Assembly (NCBI GenBank): GCA_028865375.1 | Contig: JAGWKJ010000050.1 | Span: forward strand, 1 to 11,111 | Direction of reading: 5' to 3' | Length of the DNA: 11,111 nt | DNA from: Hyphomicrobiales bacterium | GTDB lineage: Bacteria > Pseudomonadota > Alphaproteobacteria > Rhizobiales > Beijerinckiaceae | Shown: positions 1 to 5,717 of the stretch, piece by piece | Numbering within the stretch: position 1 is the stretch's first letter | How the letters are laid out: each line of letters begins with the position of its first letter | Program-made: the position numbers and the translations under genes | Notes under the pieces: generated by a model | Seen by the model: the letters and a program-made list of their open reading frames with translations, nothing else | The model's database searches: none | Told to the model about the DNA's origin: nothing

Positions 1-1702
1 GGCGCCGGCGCCCTTCGAGGCGAAAAGGCTCGACGATTATGCCGCCAAGCTGCGCGCGGCCAAGGTCGAGCTCGACCCGGCCCGCCGGCGCGAGATCGTG
101 CTGGCCGACGCGCGTGCGCTCGCCACCGCGCAGGGCCTCGACTTGGTCGAAGACGACGCGCTGCTGGCCGAAGTGGCGGGGCTGGTCGAATGGCCGGTGG
201 CGTTGATGGGCCGCTTCGACGCGGCGTTCCTCGACATTCCCAACGGCGTCATCCGCGCGACCATCCGCGCCAACCAGAAATGCTTCGTGCTGCGCGATCC
301 CGCGACGGGCGGACTCGCGAACCGCTTCGCGATGGTCGCCAACATCGAGGCCAGCGACGGCGGGGCCGCCATCGTGGCGGGCAACGAGCGCGTCGTGGCG
401 GCGCGCCTGTCGGACGCGCTGCATTTCTGGAAGACGGACCGCAAACCTCTGCCGGGCCGCCCCGACGACGGCAAGCCGCTCGACCAAAGGCTCGCCAAAC
501 TGCGCGAGCAGAACGTGATCTTTCACGCCAAGCTCGGCACGCAGGGCCAGCGGGTGGACCGGATCGCGGAGCTGGCACAGCTCATTGCGCGGCAAATAGG
601 CGCCGATCCCGCGATGGCCGAGCGCGCCGCGCTGCTGGCGAAGGCCGACTTGATGACCGAGGTCGTCGGCGAATTCCCGGAGACGCAGGGCCTGATGGGC
701 CGCCGCTACGCGGAACTGCAGGGCGAGGCGCCCGAGGTCGCCGCCGCCATCGAGGAGCATTACAAGCCGCAGGGCCCCACAGACCGCGTGCCCACGGCGC
801 CGGTGTCGATCGCGGTCGCACTCGCCGACAAGCTCGACACGCTGGTGGGCTTCTGGGCCATCGACGAAAAGCCGACCGGCAGCAAGGATCCCTATGCGCT
901 GCGTCGCGCGGCGCTCGGCGTGATCCGGATCGTGCTGGAGAACGGGCTGCCGTTTGCTCTGCGATTTTTTGTCGGCACCCATCGGACGGTCTTTCTCTTC
1001 GTGGAAAATCTTGCGCTACGACAAGCCCAAGTGTCGCAGTCGATAGCGAGGCTCGAACCGCAGCGCGACCCGCAATCGACGGACGAGGTAATTCGCGAGC
1101 TGTCTCATTCGTCGCCTTACGATACGGTGAGACCGCCGACGCCGATTGAAATGGAAACACTCAATAAGGACATCGATGACCTAATTGGATTCTTCCTCGA
1201 CCGGCTTGAAGTCTACATGCGCGACAAGGGCGCACGGCACGACCTGATCGACGCCGTACGTAATATCGCCGGCATCGCCGATCTCCTCGACATCGTGCGT
1301 CGCGTCGAGGCGCTTGGCGCGTTTCTCGCGACGCCCGATGGCGCGAACTTGCGCGCGGGCTACAAGCGCGCCGCCAACATTCTTGAAGCCGAGGCGAAGA
1401 GGGACAAGGTCGCTTCGTTCGTCGGCGACGTCGATCCGGCTTTGTTCAAGCTCGACGAAGAGCGCGCGTTGGCGCGCGCGATCGAGGTTGCGCAGGCGGA
1501 AGCCGACGCCCCGCTTGGCGACAGCGACTACGAAGGCGCGATGCGCGCGCTGGCGAAACTGCGCGCGCCCGTCGACGCTTTCTTCGAGGCGGTGACCGTC
1601 AACGATCCCGATCCGGCGTTGCGCCTCAACCGCCTGCGCCTGCTCGAGGCGCTACGCACCGCGACCGGCCGGGTCGCCGACTTCTCCAAGATCGCGGGCT
1701 GA
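1..1702 (+). CDS. glyS: Glycyl-tRNA synthetase beta subunit, 5'-truncated by window edge
   Basis: Beta chain of the alpha2/beta2 glycyl-tRNA synthetase, which charges tRNA-Gly in the cytoplasm; the alpha chain (glyQ) carries the catalytic site. The frame is open from base 2 to the TGA at 1700-1702, so the N-terminal part lies outside the window. Landmarks seen: PNGVIRATIRANQKCF (about nt 239-286), FWKTDRK, the FPETQGLMGRRYA segment (about 674-712), HYKPQGPTDR followed by ADKLDTLVGF (about 758-854), DPYALRRAALGVIRIV (about 887-934), and the DALR-type anticodon-binding tail ending LLEALRTATGRVADFSKI. The C-terminus looks complete. Odd: between the ALRRAALGVIRIVLENGL block and the DLIGFFLDRLEVYMRDKG block there is an about 75-residue stretch (nt about 950-1175), longer than the about 25 residues I recall in E. 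coli GlyS. It is AT-richer and uses codons rare here (CGA, CTA, ATA, GTA, AGA). The frame is intact, so the protein is probably functional. The next gene starts 7 bp downstream. Confidence 0.96.
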   Translation, partial: APAPFEAKRLDDYAAKLRAAKVELDPARRREIVLADARALATAQGLDLVEDDALLAEVAGLVEWPVALMGRFDAAFLDIPNGVIRATIRANQKCFVLRDPATGGLANRFAMVANIEASDGGAAIVAGNERVVAARLSDALHFWKTDRKPLPGRPDDGKPLDQRLAKLREQNVIFHAKLGTQGQRVDRIAELAQLIARQIGADPAMAERAALLAKADLMTEVVGEFPETQGLMGRRYAELQGEAPEVAAAIEEHYKPQGPTDRVPTAPVSIAVALADKLDTLVGFWAIDEKPTGSKDPYALRRAALGVIRIVLENGLPFALRFFVGTHRTVFLFVENLALRQAQVSQSIARLEPQRDPQSTDEVIRELSHSSPYDTVRPPTPIEMETLNKDIDDLIGFFLDRLEVYMRDKGARHDLIDAVRNIAGIADLLDIVRRVEALGAFLATPDGANLRAGYKRAANILEAEAKRDKVASFVGDVDPALFKLDEERALARAIEVAQAEADAPLGDSDYEGAMRALAKLRAPVDAFFEAVTVNDPDPALRLNRLRLLEALRTATGRVADFSKIAG

Positions 1703-1709
1703 GGGCGCC

Positions 1710-2651
1710 ATGGCGGGAGGATCGCAGGAGCACGTCGAGGATCCCCGCAACGAGGCGGCGCTGGTCGACGTCGACGGCGCGCACGTGCCGCGCGCGCGGG
1801 CGCTGGTGTCGGTGTTCGATTCCGGCTTCGTGCTCGGCGACGGCGTGTGGGAGGGCTTGCGCCTGAAGGCCGGCCGCATCGGCTTCCTCGACCGGCATTT
1901 CGACCGGCTGTGGGAGGGCGCGCATACGCTGCGCTTCGATCTCGGCGTGACGCGCGACGAGCTGGCCGCCCGCGTCTTCCGTCTGCTGGCGGCCAATGCG
2001 ATGGACGACGGCGCGCACGTCCGCCTGATGGCGACGCGCGGAATGCGCCGTTCGCCCTACCAGGATCCCCGCCTCGCGGTCGGCAAGGCGACCATCGTGA
2101 TCGTGGCGGAATGGAAGCGGCCGGCGCCGCGCCTGACCGCCGACGGCATGAGGCTCTTCACCGTGCACGTGCGTCGCACCGGCCCGGCCGAGCAGGACCA
2201 GAAGCTCAATTCGCATTCCAAGCTGAATTGCGTCCTGGCCTCGATCCAGGCGACCGAGGCCGGCGCCGACGAAGGCCTGATGCTCGACGACCGCGGCTTC
2301 GTGGCGACCTGCAACTCGACTCATTTTTTCGTCGTTCGCAAGGGCGAGCTGTGGACGTCGGGCGGCGGGTTCTGCCTCGGCGGCATCACGCGCGGCGCCG
2401 TGCTGGAGGCGGCGCGGCGCGCCGGCATCCCCGCCTTCGAGCGCGATTTCTCGCTGCACGACGTCTACAATTCCGACGAAGCCTTCTGCACCGGCACGTT
2501 CGCGGGCCTCACGCCGGTGGCGAGCGTCGACGGCCGCGACATCGGCGGCGCGTCCGCGCGGCGCGGCGGAGAAGACGCCTCCGGCCCGCTGACCGGGCGC
2601 CTGCGCGCGCTTTACGAGGCGCTGGAGGCGGAGCACGCGAGGGGACCATGA
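1710..2651 (+). CDS. Class IV PLP-dependent aminotransferase (BCAT/D-amino acid aminotransferase-like)
   Basis: A 313-residue fold-type IV PLP enzyme, the superfamily of branched-chain aminotransferase, D-amino acid aminotransferase and aminodeoxychorismate lyase. Seen: the N-terminal block VSVFDSGFVLGDGVWEGL (33-50), RLWEGAHTLRF, the PLP-lysine motif SHSKLN with K171, DEGLMLDDRG (187-196), GGITRGAVLEAAR, and the C-terminal block SDEAFCTGTFAGLTPV (255-270), which forms the phosphate and substrate pocket. Length fits the superfamily. The ATG at 1710 is preceded by GAGGG four bases upstream, overlapping the glyS stop. Odd: the position that is normally the glutamate contacting the pyridine nitrogen (EG..SN.F in BCAT) reads T200 in VATCNSTHFF. 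Substrate cannot be assigned: it is not a canonical IlvE. Its stop overlaps the start of the sulfotransferase-like gene (ATGA), so the two are translationally coupled and probably act together. Family sure; function unknown. Confidence 0.9.
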   Translation: MAGGSQEHVEDPRNEAALVDVDGAHVPRARALVSVFDSGFVLGDGVWEGLRLKAGRIGFLDRHFDRLWEGAHTLRFDLGVTRDELAARVFRLLAANAMDDGAHVRLMATRGMRRSPYQDPRLAVGKATIVIVAEWKRPAPRLTADGMRLFTVHVRRTGPAEQDQKLNSHSKLNCVLASIQATEAGADEGLMLDDRGFVATCNSTHFFVVRKGELWTSGGGFCLGGITRGAVLEAARRAGIPAFERDFSLHDVYNSDEAFCTGTFAGLTPVASVDGRDIGGASARRGGEDASGPLTGRLRALYEALEAEHARGP

Positions 2652-3400
2652 GCGGGAGCGAAAAGGTGCGCCGGATCGCGATGTGGTCGGGGCCGCGCAA
2701 CGTCTCGACCGCGCTGATGCGCTCGTTCGGCCAGCGCGCCGATTGCGTCGTGTCGGACGAGCCGTTCTACGCCGCCTATCTCGCCAGCACCGGCTTCGAC
2801 CACCCGATGCGCGCCGAGGTGCTGGCCTCGCAGCCGGTCGATTGGCGGCTCGTCGTGCGCGGCCTGCTGGGCCCGCCGCCGGCGCCCGCCGCGATCTGGT
2901 ACCAGAAGCACATGACGCACCACATGGTGGACGGCTTCGGCCGCGACTGGATCGACGCGGTGGACAACGCGTTCCTGATCCGCGATCCCGCCGCGGTGAT
3001 CGCGTCCTACGCGCTCAAGCGGCCGGGCGAGTTTTCGCTCGACGAGATCGGCCTGCCCGCGCAGGCCGACCTGTTCGACCGCGCCGCGCAAAAGCTCGGC
3101 CGCGCGCCGCCGGTGGTTGACGCCGACGACCTTCTCGCGGACCCGCGCGGCATCCTCGCGGCCCTGTGCGAAGCGCTCGGCATCCCCTTCGGCGAGGTGA
3201 TGCTGTCCTGGCCGCCGGGCCGGCGGGCGAGCGACGGCGTCTGGGCGCCCGCATGGTACGACCGCGTCGAGGCCTCCATTGGCTTCGAGCCGCCCGCGAA
3301 GCGACCGTCGCCGATCTTGCCGCCGGCGTTGGAGCGCGTGGCCGAGCGGGCCGCGCCGCTGCACGCCGAACTCGCCGCGCACCGGCTGCGGGCGGGCTAA
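2648..3400 (+). CDS. Sulfotransferase-like P-loop protein coupled to the aminotransferase
   Basis: A 250-residue protein of the sulfotransferase-like P-loop family. Seen: an early strand and phosphate loop IAMWSGPRNVSTALMRSF (10-27), resembling the 5'-phosphosulfate-binding loop, then SDEPFYAAYL (36-45), QKHMTHHM (86-93), and FLIRDPAAVIASYALK (109-124), which resembles the 3'-phosphate-binding RDP..v..S segment of PAPS-dependent enzymes. The ATG at 2648 overlaps the upstream TGA (ATGA), which fixes this start although the frame is open far upstream. The WSGPRNVSTALM signature is one I associate with a group annotated inconsistently as sulfotransferase, HAD-like or branched-chain aminotransferase-like protein. 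In plants this domain is, to my memory, fused to a class IV aminotransferase domain. A real sulfuryl acceptor is not established, and PAPS binding is inferred. The gene ends convergently with a 4-bp overlap onto the methyltransferase stop. Confidence 0.82.
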   Translation: MSGSEKVRRIAMWSGPRNVSTALMRSFGQRADCVVSDEPFYAAYLASTGFDHPMRAEVLASQPVDWRLVVRGLLGPPPAPAAIWYQKHMTHHMVDGFGRDWIDAVDNAFLIRDPAAVIASYALKRPGEFSLDEIGLPAQADLFDRAAQKLGRAPPVVDADDLLADPRGILAALCEALGIPFGEVMLSWPPGRRASDGVWAPAWYDRVEASIGFEPPAKRPSPILPPALERVAERAAPLHAELAAHRLRAG

Positions 3401-4143
3401 CCCAGCCGCGCCGCCAGCACCGTCACCGGCCAGGCGAACGCGCGCACGGCCGAGGGGTCGCCCCATGCGCGCGAGATCGCGTCGTAGAACGGCTTGGGCG
3501 CGTCGTCGCCTTTCGCGCGCTTGAGGGCGACGGTGGCCGACCACGTGTCGAAATAGCCGAGCGTGCGCGCGAGGTCCCATTCGGCGGCCAGCGAAAACGC
3601 CGGCGCCGCGATGCGCGCGAACGGAAACGGCAGGTCGCGATAGCCGGTCTCGGGATGGACGCGCTCGGGCGGCCAGAAGGCGCCGAGCGCGCCGTCGTAA
3701 TAGGCGGCGACCGCGGCGTCGATCTCCGGGGCGACGAAGAACCGGCCATAGGCGATCAGCGCGAGCGCGGCGCCCGGCGCCCCGACGCGCCTCGCCTCGG
3801 CGTAGAAGCGCGGCAGGTCGAACCAATGCGCCGCCTGCGCGGCCACGACGAGGTCGGCCGAGCCGTCGGGCAGGCCGCTCGCTTCGGCAGGCGCAGCGCG
3901 CCATTCGACGTTGGCGATCGTCGGCGCCGCGGCGACCTGCTTGGCGCTGGCGTCGGTGGCCACTACGCGCGCGAACGCGTGCGCCAGCGTGCGAGTCAAT
4001 TGGCCCGAGCCGCAGCCGCATTCAAGCGCCAGCCCGCGGGCGGGCGCGAGGTCGCCGAGCCATCGCGCGAGCGCGGACGGATAGGTCGGCCGCGCCTCGC
4101 CGTAGCCGCGCGCGACGCCGGAGAAATGGTCCTTGAAGTCCAT
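3397..4143 (-). CDS. Class I SAM-dependent methyltransferase
   Basis: A 248-residue Rossmann-fold methyltransferase of the Methyltransf_11 / trans-aconitate-methyltransferase-like type. Seen: an N-terminal FKDHFSGVARGYGEARPTYP segment (3-22), typical of the group that begins with a short F...a..Y...RP.YP lead; motif I LECGCGSGQLT (40-50) for SAM binding; VVATDAS (60-66), the acidic ribose-binding strand; PAEASGLPDGSADLVVAAQ (85-103) with motif II/III; and AAHWFDLPRFYAEARRV. The C-terminal half (about 130-248) is the substrate cap, with WPPERV and FDTWS. The acceptor molecule is unknown. The ATG at 4143 has a GGAGG six bases upstream, which supports this start. Transcription runs from the small membrane protein gene 57 bp upstream and ends against the sulfotransferase-like gene, the two stop codons overlapping at 3397-3400. 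Nothing seems missing or broken. Confidence 0.9.
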   Translation of the reverse strand: MDFKDHFSGVARGYGEARPTYPSALARWLGDLAPARGLALECGCGSGQLTRTLAHAFARVVATDASAKQVAAAPTIANVEWRAAPAEASGLPDGSADLVVAAQAAHWFDLPRFYAEARRVGAPGAALALIAYGRFFVAPEIDAAVAAYYDGALGAFWPPERVHPETGYRDLPFPFARIAAPAFSLAAEWDLARTLGYFDTWSATVALKRAKGDDAPKPFYDAISRAWGDPSAVRAFAWPVTVLAARLG

Positions 4144-4200
4144 GCCGCCTCCGCCGCCAGAGACGGCGCGCGGGCCGGATTCGTCAAGCGCGGCGATGCG

Positions 4201-4410
4201 TCAGCGCAGCGTCTTGGCTTCGGCGCCGACCATCCGGCGCGCGACCAGCAACGACACGGGGACGCCGAGCAGCAGCCCGGCGGCGACGCCCCACGGGATC
4301 AAACGCGCGTCGTCGGCCGCGAGCGCGGGCACGGTGACGACGACGGCGATGGAGGCGAGCGCGAGCACGCCGCCGACCAGAGTCCAGACGAGAACCGCGA
4401 TCCTGAGCAT
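4201..4410 (-). CDS. Small two-helix inner-membrane protein of unknown function
   Basis: A 69-residue protein with two predicted hydrophobic helices: about residues 3-27 (IAVLVWTLVGGVLALASIAVVV, running into VPALA) and about 39-58 (IPWGVAAGLLLGVPVSLLVA). It ends with a short basic tail (RRMVGAEAKTLR). I chose the ATG at 4410 because GAGGGG sits eight to nine bases upstream. An ATG 33 codons earlier, at 4509, would add an Arg/Pro-rich segment with no membrane character. Short proteins with this layout (MLR.a...wtl.G...a......vpala..., then a second helix ending in SLLVARR) are widespread in alphaproteobacteria and, as I recall, are often mislabelled 'CTP synthetase'; there is no CTP synthase sequence here. 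The function is unknown. The gene lies divergent to ruvC, with a palindromic operator-like site between them, and upstream of the methyltransferase in the same direction. Confidence 0.75.
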   Translation of the reverse strand: MLRIAVLVWTLVGGVLALASIAVVVTVPALAADDARLIPWGVAAGLLLGVPVSLLVARRMVGAEAKTLR

Positions 4411-4468
4411 GTGTGTCGCCCCTCGACCCAATCCGCGCGCCGGCCCGTCGACGCGGCGCGTCGAGGCG

Positions 4469-4474
4469 ATCCTA
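4469..4474 (-). promoter_or_regulatory. Candidate -10 element for the small membrane protein gene
   Basis: The minus-strand hexamer TAGGAT matches the sigma70-type TATAAT at four of six positions, including the first two and last two. It lies about 60 bases upstream of the ATG at 4410. No good -35 hexamer sits 17 bases upstream (AATGAA), as expected for a promoter depending on an activator bound at the palindrome at 4496-4509. In such a GC-rich region a TAGGAT is uncommon, but this is a weak call on its own. Confidence 0.3.
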
Positions 4475-4495
4475 GGGGGCGGGCAGGCGGCTTCA

Positions 4496-4509
4496 TTGAC
4501 GGGCGTCAA
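4496..4509. promoter_or_regulatory. FNR/CRP-superfamily-type palindrome TTGAC-N4-GTCAA
   Basis: The sequence TTGACGGGCGTCAA is a perfect dyad of five-base half-sites with a four-base centre; the symmetry extends to ATTGACG..CGTCAAT at 4495-4510. The layout matches the TTGAY-N4-RTCAA class bound by FNR, FixK, ANR, DNR and related regulators. It lies in the divergent region between the small membrane protein gene and ruvC. On the minus strand its centre is about 41.5 bases upstream of the start point expected from a TAGGAT -10-like hexamer at 4474-4469, the usual position for a class II activator. The protein that binds is inferred, not shown. Confidence 0.45.
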
Positions 4510-4555
4510 TCTTCGGACATGCGGGCGGCAAGTGGCGCGGGCCGGCCGGCTCGTC

Positions 4556-4561
4556 TATCGT
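4556..4561 (+). promoter_or_regulatory. Candidate -10 element of the ruvC operon
   Basis: TATCGT matches TATAAT at T1, A2 and T6. Its last base is seven bases before the A of the ruvC ATG, so transcription would start at or within a base or two of the initiation codon. No Shine-Dalgarno sequence precedes the ATG, which agrees with a leaderless message. No convincing -35 hexamer is visible 16-18 bases upstream, so confidence is low. Confidence 0.3.
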
Positions 4562-4574
4562 TCCGCTTATGTTC
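4560..4574 (+). promoter_or_regulatory. LexA (SOS) box, alphaproteobacterial type, at the ruvC start
   Basis: GTTC at 4560-4563, seven bases, then GTTC at 4571-4574: an exact match to the direct-repeat operator GTTC-N7-GTTC recognised by alphaproteobacterial LexA. The second GTTC includes the G of the ruvC ATG (4569-4571). The box overlaps a -10-like hexamer TATCGT (4556-4561), so bound LexA would block the promoter. ruvCAB genes are classical SOS targets, which supports function. It implies damage-inducible expression of ruvC, ruvA, the mrr-like gene, the AbrB-like gene and ruvB together. Confidence 0.75.
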
Positions 4575-5075
4575 AAGGGCGCGATTCGCATCTTCGGCGT
4601 CGATCCCGGCCTGCGCCGTTGCGGCTGGGGCGTGATCGAAAGCGAGGGCTCGCGGCTGAGCTTCGTCGACTGCGGGGTGGTGGCGACCGATGCCTCCGAC
4701 GGGCTGGCCGAGCGCCTCGCCGAATTGCACCGCGGCCTCGCCGACGCCATCGCCGCCGCTCGCCCGCACGAAGCGGCGGTGGAGGAGACCTTCGTCAACC
4801 GCGATCCCCGTTCGGCGCTTAAGCTCGGCCAGGCGCGCGGCGCCGCGCTGGCGAGCCTGTCGCTGGCGGGCCTGCCGGTGGCGGAATATGCCGCCAACCT
4901 CGTCAAGAAGACGGTGGTTGGCGTCGGCCACGCCGAGAAGGCGCAGATCGCCGCCATGGTGCGCCTGCTGCTGCCGCTCTCGGGCGCGCCTTCCGCCGAC
5001 GCGGCGGACGCGCTGGCGGTGGCGATCTGCCACGCGCAGCACCGCGGCGCGCGCATGAGGGCGGCGGTCGCATGA
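4569..5075 (+). CDS. ruvC: Holliday junction endonuclease RuvC
   Basis: A 168-residue dimeric, Mg2+-dependent resolvase that cuts Holliday junctions symmetrically after RuvAB branch migration. Seen: the RNase H-fold start IRIFGVDPGLRRCGWGVI (6-23) with catalytic D12; AVEETF (70-75) with E72, equivalent to E66 of E. coli; SALKLGQARGAAL (82-94); LVKKTVVGVGHAEKAQ (111-126); and SADAADALAVAICHAQ (142-157) with the acidic pair D144 and D147. All four catalytic acids are present and the length is normal. The ATG at 4569 lies five codons before the conserved I-R-I start and has no Shine-Dalgarno sequence. An SOS box overlaps it. The last codons overlap the ruvA start (ATGA at 5072-5075), so the two are translationally coupled. 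This is the first gene of the operon. Confidence 0.97.
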   Translation: MFKGAIRIFGVDPGLRRCGWGVIESEGSRLSFVDCGVVATDASDGLAERLAELHRGLADAIAAARPHEAAVEETFVNRDPRSALKLGQARGAALASLSLAGLPVAEYAANLVKKTVVGVGHAEKAQIAAMVRLLLPLSGAPSADAADALAVAICHAQHRGARMRAAVA

Positions 5076-5683
5076 TCGGCAAGCTCAAGGGCATCGTGGA
5101 TCGGGTCGAGGAGGATCACGCGATCATCGACGTCGGCGGCGTCGGCTATGTCGTGCATTGCACGTCGCGCACGCTGGGCGCGCTGCCGGCGCCGGGCGAG
5201 GCCGCCGCGCTCGAGATCGAGACCCACGTGCGCGATGACGCGATCCGCCTCTATGGCTTCCGCGCGCCCGACGAGCGCGCGTGGTTCCGCGCGTTGCAGG
5301 GCGTGCAGGGCGTGGGCGCCAAGGTGGCGCTGGCGATCCTCTCCGCGCTGACGACCGGCGAACTCGCCGCCGCCGTCCACGCGCAGGACAGGACCGCGGT
5401 GGCGCGCGCGCAGGGCGTCGGCCCCAAGCTCGCGCAGCGCATCGTCGCCGAATTGAAGGACAAGGCGCCGGCTGGCGGTGCGGTCGCCTTCGCCGCCGCG
5501 GGCGCGGCCGCCGACGCGCCGTCCGGCGGCGCGACTTCGCGCGATGCGCTGGCGGCGCTGGTCAACCTCGGCTACGCCCGCACGCAGGCCGCGCAGGCGG
5601 TCGCCGCTGCGGCGCGCGAACTGGGCGAGGGGGCGGAACTCTCCGCGCTCATCAAGCGCGGCCTGCGGGAGCTGGCGCGGTGA
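5072..5683 (+). CDS. ruvA: Holliday junction branch migration protein RuvA
   Basis: A 203-residue tetramer-forming protein that binds the four-way junction and positions the RuvB motors. Seen: the OB-fold domain I starting MIGKLKGIVDRVEEDHAIIDVGGVGY (1-26, quoted as two stretches: MIGKLKGIVDRV and EEDHAIIDVGGVGY); the acidic pin at D55-D56 in VRDDAIRLYGF, where E. coli has Glu-Asp; two helix-hairpin-helix motifs LQGVQGVGAKVALAIL (75-90) and AQGVGPKLAQRIVAELK (113-129); a flexible Ala/Gly-rich linker (about 132-155); and the RuvB-contacting domain III SRDALAALVNLGY...LIKRGLRELA (156-202). Length is normal. It starts inside the ruvC stop. Unusually, ruvB does not follow directly: 34 bp after the stop the mrr-like gene begins and ruvB comes 1.2 kb later. 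Confidence 0.97.
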   Translation: MIGKLKGIVDRVEEDHAIIDVGGVGYVVHCTSRTLGALPAPGEAAALEIETHVRDDAIRLYGFRAPDERAWFRALQGVQGVGAKVALAILSALTTGELAAAVHAQDRTAVARAQGVGPKLAQRIVAELKDKAPAGGAVAFAAAGAAADAPSGGATSRDALAALVNLGYARTQAAQAVAAAARELGEGAELSALIKRGLRELAR

Positions 5684-5717
5684 GGCCCGCGGCCGGTGGG
5701 GCGACGGAGCGAGGGCG

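Noticed and set aside
4144..4200. CTTGAC (-35-like) on the minus strand before the methyltransferase
   Set aside because: The hexamer 17 bases downstream (GTCTCT) is a poor -10, so a separate promoter is not supported.
4411..4509. Longer version of the small membrane protein starting at the ATG at 4509
   Set aside because: The extra 33 residues are Arg/Pro-rich, the added stretch includes the palindrome and the -10-like hexamer, and the ATG at 4410 has a much better ribosome binding site.
3166..4635. A 489-codon plus-strand frame over the methyltransferase and small membrane gene
   Set aside because: It is antisense to a methyltransferase with clear SAM motifs and has low-complexity Arg/Ala content.
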